A stretch of 25,710 bases of DNA from JAKORR01 sp964608495 (lineage in GTDB: Bacteria > Armatimonadota > Zipacnadia > Zipacnadales > FEN-943), in contig CAZSOQ010000052.1 of assembly GCA_964608495.1 (NCBI GenBank), forward strand, positions 1 to 25,710, given 5' to 3'. A program made the translations under genes and the position numbers. The notes below the pieces were generated by a model. It was not told the DNA's origin. It was given only the letters and a program-made list of their open reading frames with translations, and ran no database searches. This document shows, one piece after another, positions 21,102 through 25,710 of this stretch. Each line of letters begins with the position of its first letter. Position 1 is the first letter of the stretch.

Positions 21102-22775
21102 ATGAGAGACGAACTGGACGAGCTGCTGCAGGCGGCGGTCGCCCGCGCCGTGGAGGACGGCGCCCTTCCCGCCGAGGCGGCGGACGTGCCCTACGACGTC
21201 AGCACGCCGCCGCGCCCGGAACTGGGCGATCTGTCCTCCAACATCGCCCTGGCGCTGGCCAGGGTCGCCCGCAAGGCCCCCATGGCGGTCGCCCAGGACC
21301 TCATCGCGCGTCTCCCCGACCACCGTCTAGTTGAGAGAGTGGAGGCGCTGAAGCCGGGGTTCATCAACTTCCATCTTTCTCCCGCGTGGCTGGAATCCGC
21401 CATGGCGGAATGCTTGCGACTGGGCGAAGCCTACGGCACGTCCGACTGGGGCGCCGGCCGCAAGGTGCAGGTGGAATTCGTGAGCGCCAATCCCGTGGGC
21501 CCGCTCCACATCGGTAACGCGCGCGGGGGGCCCTACGGGGACGTCCTTGCGAGCCTGCTGGAGGCGACGGGGCACGAAGTGACGCGCGAGTACTATGTCA
21601 ATAACGGCCCCGACAATAGCCAGGTCCTCACCTTCGGCCGCTCCCTGCAGGCCAGGTACCTGCAGCTCCTCGGCGAGGACGTCCCCTTCCCCGAGGGCGG
21701 GTACCTGGGCGAGTACGTGAGCGATCTGGCCCAGGAGCTGGTGGACCGCCACGGCGACCGGTACCGGGATGTGCCGCAGGACAACGCCGGCGCCCACCGC
21801 TTCTTCTGGCTCGTGTCGGACCGGATGCTGGAGACGCTGCGCGAGGACTGCGACGTCCTGGGTCTGGACTTCGACGTCTGGTTCAGCGAGCAGTCGCTTA
21901 GCGACAGCGGGGCCGTGGCGCGGGCGGTGGCGCGGCTCAAGGAGCTGGGCGTGGCCTATGAGGCGGACGGCGCCGTCTGGCTGCGGGCCTCGGACTTCGG
22001 CGACGAGGAGGACCGGGTGCTGGTCCGCAGCAGCGGCTCGACGACCTACATCGCCAGCGACGCGGCCTACGCGGTGAACAAGTTCATCGAGCGGGGCTTC
22101 GACCACGTCATCTACGTCTGGGGACCGGACCACGCGGGGTACGTAGCCAGGCTGAAGGCCGCCGTGGCCGCCCTGAACGTGGCCACCGACCGGGCCGAGG
22201 TCATCATCTACCAGACGGTGCGCTTCCTGCGCGGCGGCGAGCCAGTGCGGCTGAGCAAGCGGCAGGGCAGCATCGTGCCGATACGGGAGATCGTCGAGGA
22301 GATAGGGCTCGACGCCACGCGCTTCTTCTTCCTGATGCGCAGCGTGGACGCCCACCTGGACTTCGATCTGGACCTGGCGAGCCGGAAGACGGACGAGAAC
22401 CCGGTGTACTACGTGCAGTATGCCCACGCGCGGATCTGCAGCATCCTGCGCGAGGCGCCGTCGAGGGGCGTGGAGGAGGCGACGGAGCCGCGGCTGGAGC
22501 TGCTGACCCACCCGGCGGAGCGCGAGGTCATGCGCGCCATCCTGGGCTACCCCGATCTGGTGAGCGGCGCCGCCGTGGACCGAGCCCCCCATCGGCTGAC
22601 GCATTTTGCCATCGAGCTGGCCCGGAGCTTCCACCAATTCTACGATCGCTGCCGGGTCCTGGACGCCCACGAGCCCGAGCTGTCCGCGGCCAGGCTGGCG
22701 CTGGTCGGCGCGGTGGGCCAGGTGCTGCGGAACCTGCTGGGCCTGCTAGGAGTAGAGGCGCCTGAAAGGATGTAG
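21102..22775 (+). CDS. argS: Arginyl-tRNA synthetase
   Basis: Class I synthetase charging tRNA-Arg. 557 residues. The N-terminal Arg-tRNA-synthetase domain (about 1-100) includes LGDLSSNIALALAR. The catalytic core has VEFVSANPVGPLHIGNARGG with the HIGH-equivalent HIGN at 136-139, REYYVNNGPDNSQV, and a KMSKS-equivalent LSKRQGS at 384-390. The C-terminal anticodon-binding DALR domain contains VQYAHARICSILRE and ends with LARSFHQFYDRCRV. HIGN instead of HVGH is a minor variation. The ATG at 21102 has GGGAGG about 12 bp upstream. The next gene begins immediately after or slightly inside the argS end, so transcription probably continues. Confidence 0.97.
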   Translation: MRDELDELLQAAVARAVEDGALPAEAADVPYDVSTPPRPELGDLSSNIALALARVARKAPMAVAQDLIARLPDHRLVERVEALKPGFINFHLSPAWLESAMAECLRLGEAYGTSDWGAGRKVQVEFVSANPVGPLHIGNARGGPYGDVLASLLEATGHEVTREYYVNNGPDNSQVLTFGRSLQARYLQLLGEDVPFPEGGYLGEYVSDLAQELVDRHGDRYRDVPQDNAGAHRFFWLVSDRMLETLREDCDVLGLDFDVWFSEQSLSDSGAVARAVARLKELGVAYEADGAVWLRASDFGDEEDRVLVRSSGSTTYIASDAAYAVNKFIERGFDHVIYVWGPDHAGYVARLKAAVAALNVATDRAEVIIYQTVRFLRGGEPVRLSKRQGSIVPIREIVEEIGLDATRFFFLMRSVDAHLDFDLDLASRKTDENPVYYVQYAHARICSILREAPSRGVEEATEPRLELLTHPAEREVMRAILGYPDLVSGAAVDRAPHRLTHFAIELARSFHQFYDRCRVLDAHEPELSAARLALVGAVGQVLRNLLGLLGVEAPERM

Positions 22776-22794
22776 CCCCCACCTGGTCGCTGGT

Positions 22795-24771
22795 TTGCTC
22801 GTCGCCCAGGTCGCCGGCTGGCTCGGTGCCTGGAGCGAACCGGCTCATGCGGACACGGTACAGGCGCCGTGCGTGGTGCTGGTGTACGGCGATGCCTGCG
22901 CCAAGGCCGGAGCCGGCATCGCCTACATCGCCCAGGCCGCCCAGGACCACGCCAAACGAAGCCTCGCCGCCGCCTCAGTCCCCTATCGCACGAGCACCGA
23001 TACCGAGGTGGTCACGCGCGGGGTCGGGCCCCAGAAGGTCGCGATCTTCCCCTACAACACGGTGTTCGCCGACGGGGAGGCCGAGAGGCTGACGGCGTGG
23101 GTCTCGGCCGGCGGGCGGGCTATCTTCGTACACGCCCTGCCCGAGGCCGCGAGCCGGCTGATCGGTGTGACCAGGCCCCGGCCCTTCGAGGTGAAGACCC
23201 CGGGTGAGTATCACAAGATGGTACTTCCGTCAGGGCCCATCGTTGGTCTGCCCAGCGAGGTGGCCGTCGCGCCCCAGTGGGTGAACAGCCTGGACCTTAC
23301 CGAGGGCGTGCAACGGCTGGGGTTCTTCTCCACCAGAGCAGGCAGGGCACAGAGCCTGGCTTCGGCGTACCTCACGGCGCGCGGGGCGTACCTGCCGTGT
23401 CTTCTGACGAAGGCCCCCGCCAGGGATGCCGGAGCCCTGCTGCGCGCTCTGGCGGGCCACTTCGACCCGGGTCTGTGGGACGCGGTGGTGCCGGAAAGCG
23501 TGGACCGGCTGGGGCCCGTGGAGGGTGCGGGCACGCTGGGCGCGCTGCTCAGCTACCTGTCCCAGCAGTCGCCTGGCGCCCCGCATGTGACTCGGGCGCT
23601 GCGCTCCGCCGGCGAGGCGGAGCAGGCTCGCGCGCGGGCCAGGAAGCTGCTGTCCGACGGCCTGGCGCTCGCGGCCGCGGACCTGGCCCGCGCGGCGCGA
23701 ACCGAGGCCAACCGGGCCTACTGGATGGCGTGGCCGAGCCGCGCCGAGGAGTTGCGGGGCGTCTGGGCGAGCAACGATGTGACGCCGTCCTGGGCCGCGG
23801 CAGCCGAGGCCCTGGCGCGGGCCCGCATCAACGTCGTGTTCCCCTACATGGCGTCCGCCGCGGCTGCCTACTACCCCTCGTCGGTGCTTCCGCCGGCGGA
23901 CGGCGTGAGCCGGGGCGACGACGATCTGGCCGAGGCGGTGAAGGCCTGCCATGCCCGTGGGGTGAAGGTGCACGTCCGCCTGCTGGGGCTGTCGTGTCTG
24001 TTCGCGACGTCCCACACGCGCGCCACGCTGGCCCAGGCGGGCCGTCTGATGGTGGACCCGCAGGGCAACACCGGGCGCTGGCTGTGCCCCAGCAACCCCC
24101 AGAACCGACGACAGGTCGTCGCGGCGGCCGTCGAGATGGTCACCAGGTACCCCGTGGACGGCTTCCAGCTCGACTACTTCCGCTATCCGGGGCGCGACGT
24201 CTGCACCTGCCCGTGCTGCCGGGCTGGCTTCGAGGCCCTGCTGGGCCGCTCCACGAACGACTGGCCGCGCTGCGTCACCGGCCCGGCGAAGGACCTGTTC
24301 CTGCAGTTCCGACGTCGCCAGCTCGACAGCCTGCTCGCGGAGGTCCGTCAGGCCGTGCTCAAGGCCCGGCCGGGCCTGCCCTTCTCGGGCGCCGTGTTCC
24401 TCAACTGGCCCAGCCACCGCGACACCTTCGGCCAGGACTGGGTGCCCTGGCTGCGCGACGGGCTGATTGACTTCGCCTGCCCGATGGACTACACGGCCGA
24501 CTCGGCGAAGTTCGAGGAATGGGCGGGCAAGCAGCGGGCCTGGGTCGGGCAGGGACGCCTGTGCCTGGGGATCGGCCCCTATGCAGACGGCGTGGGCGAC
24601 TTCCCTCCCCTGACGCTGGCCCGGCAGATCGCGACGGCGCGCAAGTACGGGGAGGGATGGGTGCTGTTCAACCTTCGCGGCGAGCTGCTGGAGGACCACA
24701 TTCCGCGCCTGGAGCTGGGACTGTGCTACACGCCGCCCAGTCTGCCGGCGTGGGCAGGAGGCCGTCGCTGA
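22795..24771 (+). CDS. Secreted GHL10-type glycoside-hydrolase-like protein with N-terminal GATase-like domain
   Basis: 658 residues from TTG 22795. The C-terminal region (about 318-640) matches the glycosyl-hydrolase-like 10 family (TIM barrel). Features are EELRGVWASNDV at the start, ARINVVFPYM, KACHARGVKVHVRLLGLS, VDGFQLDYFRYPGRD with D460 at the expected acidic position, CTCPCC (a Cys cluster), and LIDFACPMDYTAD. Residues about 30-210 read like a class-I GATase or trimerisation-type fold (KVAIFPYNTVFADGEAERLTAWVSAGGRAIFVHA). A helical, Ala/Arg-rich linker (270-310) lies between. The N-terminus is a signal peptide ending near AHA-D. No ribosome site precedes TTG. An in-frame CTG at 22762 has AGGAG at good spacing and a better signal peptide. 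The substrate is unknown, probably a polysaccharide or wall glycan. Confidence 0.82.
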   Translation: MLVAQVAGWLGAWSEPAHADTVQAPCVVLVYGDACAKAGAGIAYIAQAAQDHAKRSLAAASVPYRTSTDTEVVTRGVGPQKVAIFPYNTVFADGEAERLTAWVSAGGRAIFVHALPEAASRLIGVTRPRPFEVKTPGEYHKMVLPSGPIVGLPSEVAVAPQWVNSLDLTEGVQRLGFFSTRAGRAQSLASAYLTARGAYLPCLLTKAPARDAGALLRALAGHFDPGLWDAVVPESVDRLGPVEGAGTLGALLSYLSQQSPGAPHVTRALRSAGEAEQARARARKLLSDGLALAAADLARAARTEANRAYWMAWPSRAEELRGVWASNDVTPSWAAAAEALARARINVVFPYMASAAAAYYPSSVLPPADGVSRGDDDLAEAVKACHARGVKVHVRLLGLSCLFATSHTRATLAQAGRLMVDPQGNTGRWLCPSNPQNRRQVVAAAVEMVTRYPVDGFQLDYFRYPGRDVCTCPCCRAGFEALLGRSTNDWPRCVTGPAKDLFLQFRRRQLDSLLAEVRQAVLKARPGLPFSGAVFLNWPSHRDTFGQDWVPWLRDGLIDFACPMDYTADSAKFEEWAGKQRAWVGQGRLCLGIGPYADGVGDFPPLTLARQIATARKYGEGWVLFNLRGELLEDHIPRLELGLCYTPPSLPAWAGGRR

Positions 24772-25553
24772 TGACCCTGGAGCCCCCCCGCGGGGTGCCG
24801 GCGTGTATGGCAGCCGTGGTCATCTGGTCCCTGTATGCGGCGATCGCGGGGCCGCCGCGGGGCAGGGCGGAGGGATCGGCCGTGGGCGAGGAGGAGCTTC
24901 GGCTGAGCACGTCCGACGGGCTCAGTCTGGAGGCGCGGCTGGCGAGGCCCGCGGAATGGACGCCGGCGGCGGGCCTGGCGGTGCTCTGCCACCCCCATCC
25001 GCTGCAGGGCGGCACGATGGACGACGCGGTCACGGGGGCGGTGGGCCGGAGGCTGAACGGCGAGGGCGTGGCGGCCCTGCGCTTCAACTTCCGCGGGACG
25101 GGCGGCTCCGAGGGCGAGCACTCGGGGGGCATGAAGGAGCCCCTGGACGTGCTGGCGGCCGCGGCCTACGCGCGGGATCGTCTCGCGGTGGAGCCCGGGC
25201 GGATGGCGGTGGTGGGGTACAGCTTCGGGGCGGGAATGGCCGCCGGCGCGCTGGCGAAGCTGCCGGTGGACGTGGCCTACGTGGGCATCGCGCTGCCGGC
25301 GCAGCTCCAGAAGCCCTTCGAGGACTGGAGCGGCCTGATGCAGGCCGACCGGTCCGTGATGTTCGTGGCGGGAGGAGCGGACGAGATCGCACCCCCCAGC
25401 GCCCTGATTCAGTACCTGGTGACCCGCCCCGGCGGCGCGCGCATCGAGCTCATCGGCCAGGCGTCGCACTTCTTCAGCAGCCCGGGTCAGCTCGCGGCCG
25501 TCGCGGATGCCGTGGCGACCTTCCTTCGTGAGCTCTGGACCCGCGCGGAGTGA
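24771..25553 (+). CDS. Alpha/beta hydrolase, COG2945-like, probably exported or membrane-anchored
   Basis: 260 residues. A hydrophobic segment at 12-27 looks like a signal or anchor. The fold motifs are LCHPHPLQGGTMDDAV (oxyanion region), ALRFNFRGTGGSEGEHSGG, nucleophile elbow VGYSFGAG (GxSxG), acidic GGADEIAPP, and catalytic-His region GQASHFF. The HPHP..GGTM pattern and the FRG.G.S.G loop resemble COG2945 alpha/beta-superfamily hydrolases. The ATG at 24771 overlaps the stop of the glycosidase-like gene by one base (TGATG) and has AGGAGG 9 bp upstream. It is therefore translationally coupled and may act on the same substrate, for instance by removing acyl groups; that is inference. Confidence 0.87.
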   Translation: MTLEPPRGVPACMAAVVIWSLYAAIAGPPRGRAEGSAVGEEELRLSTSDGLSLEARLARPAEWTPAAGLAVLCHPHPLQGGTMDDAVTGAVGRRLNGEGVAALRFNFRGTGGSEGEHSGGMKEPLDVLAAAAYARDRLAVEPGRMAVVGYSFGAGMAAGALAKLPVDVAYVGIALPAQLQKPFEDWSGLMQADRSVMFVAGGADEIAPPSALIQYLVTRPGGARIELIGQASHFFSSPGQLAAVADAVATFLRELWTRAE

Positions 25554-25614
25554 ACGCTGCTCGCCTCCCCATCGTCTAACACCGCGACGGAATCCCCTCA
25601 GGGAGGTGTTGCGG

Positions 25615-25710
25615 GTGTCTCAGAGTGGACGAACGCTCTTCGCTGGAATGGCCGTGCTCGTCGGCGTGGCTTTGCTCGTGAGCGTCCTGGCGGTGTCCTG
25701 GGCCCAGCCC
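25615..25710 (+). CDS. Exported protein, N-terminus only (window edge)
   Basis: GTG 25615 lies 8 bp after GGGAGG; a TTG at 25609 in the same frame is an alternative. The 32 codons visible form a signal peptide or anchor: MSQSGRTLF then a long hydrophobic core (GMAVLVGVALLVSVLAV) and SWAQP, with a possible AxA-like cleavage near WAQ. It lies 61 bp after the alpha/beta hydrolase stop. Nothing else can be said. Confidence 0.6.
   Translation, partial: MSQSGRTLFAGMAVLVGVALLVSVLAVSWAQP

Noticed and set aside
21327..22670. 447-codon antisense ORF across argS
   Set aside because: A frame shadow from high-GC codon use; the protein is Leu/Val/His-rich with no family motif, while argS is certain on the other strand.

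Overview
The window is about 25.7 kb of GC-rich bacterial chromosome, tightly packed with housekeeping and envelope or carbohydrate-related genes. No IS element, phage gene, CRISPR array, tRNA or rRNA could be seen. Lipoprotein, signal-peptide and Shine-Dalgarno patterns are typically bacterial. A CIRCE-type heat-shock operator, a four-cysteine (zinc) L28, a DUF1385 membrane protein and secreted glycosidase-like proteins fit a deep-branching Terrabacteria-type lineage such as Armatimonadota. That placement is inference with low confidence, because no marker here is decisive without a search.

Region 1-1400: the 5' part of groEL and complete groES read leftwards from a strong promoter (TTGACA-N18-TATATT) followed by a CIRCE-like inverted repeat. 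A very likely 6S RNA gene with its own promoter diverges from them. Region 1400-5600: a rightward, probably co-transcribed run holds a membrane-anchored parvulin with TPRs, a nitrilase-type glutaminase, a short-form nadE and rsmI. The two NAD synthetase halves overlap by 14 bp, so this looks like a split glutamine-dependent enzyme. Region 5600-7800: a secreted Pro/Thr-repeat protein with a C-terminal CPKC pair, a terminator hairpin, then tyrS.

Region 7800-14400 is mostly leftward: a coiled-coil protein, a secreted helical protein, an amidohydrolase, a fused serine hydrolase plus DUF1343 (AmiE-NamZ-like) enzyme, pta, and a two-TM small protein. Among these lies a rightward C-terminal remnant of a glycoside-hydrolase-like gene. 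Region 14600-17160: a leftward three-gene signalling operon of degenerate histidine kinase, CheY-like receiver and GAF/HD-GYP phosphodiesterase. This is a plausible complete path to c-di-GMP control.

Region 17160-25710: a lipoprotein gene with a dyad at its promoter; convergent mtaB and rpmB on the minus strand; a back-to-back promoter shared by rpmB and a DUF1385 gene; argS; and a coupled pair of a GHL10-type glycosidase-like protein and an alpha/beta hydrolase. At the edge is the start of another exported protein. Recognisable promoters share a TTGnC(A/C)-type -35 and TATnnT-type -10 with 17-18 bp spacing, consistent with the housekeeping sigma factor.
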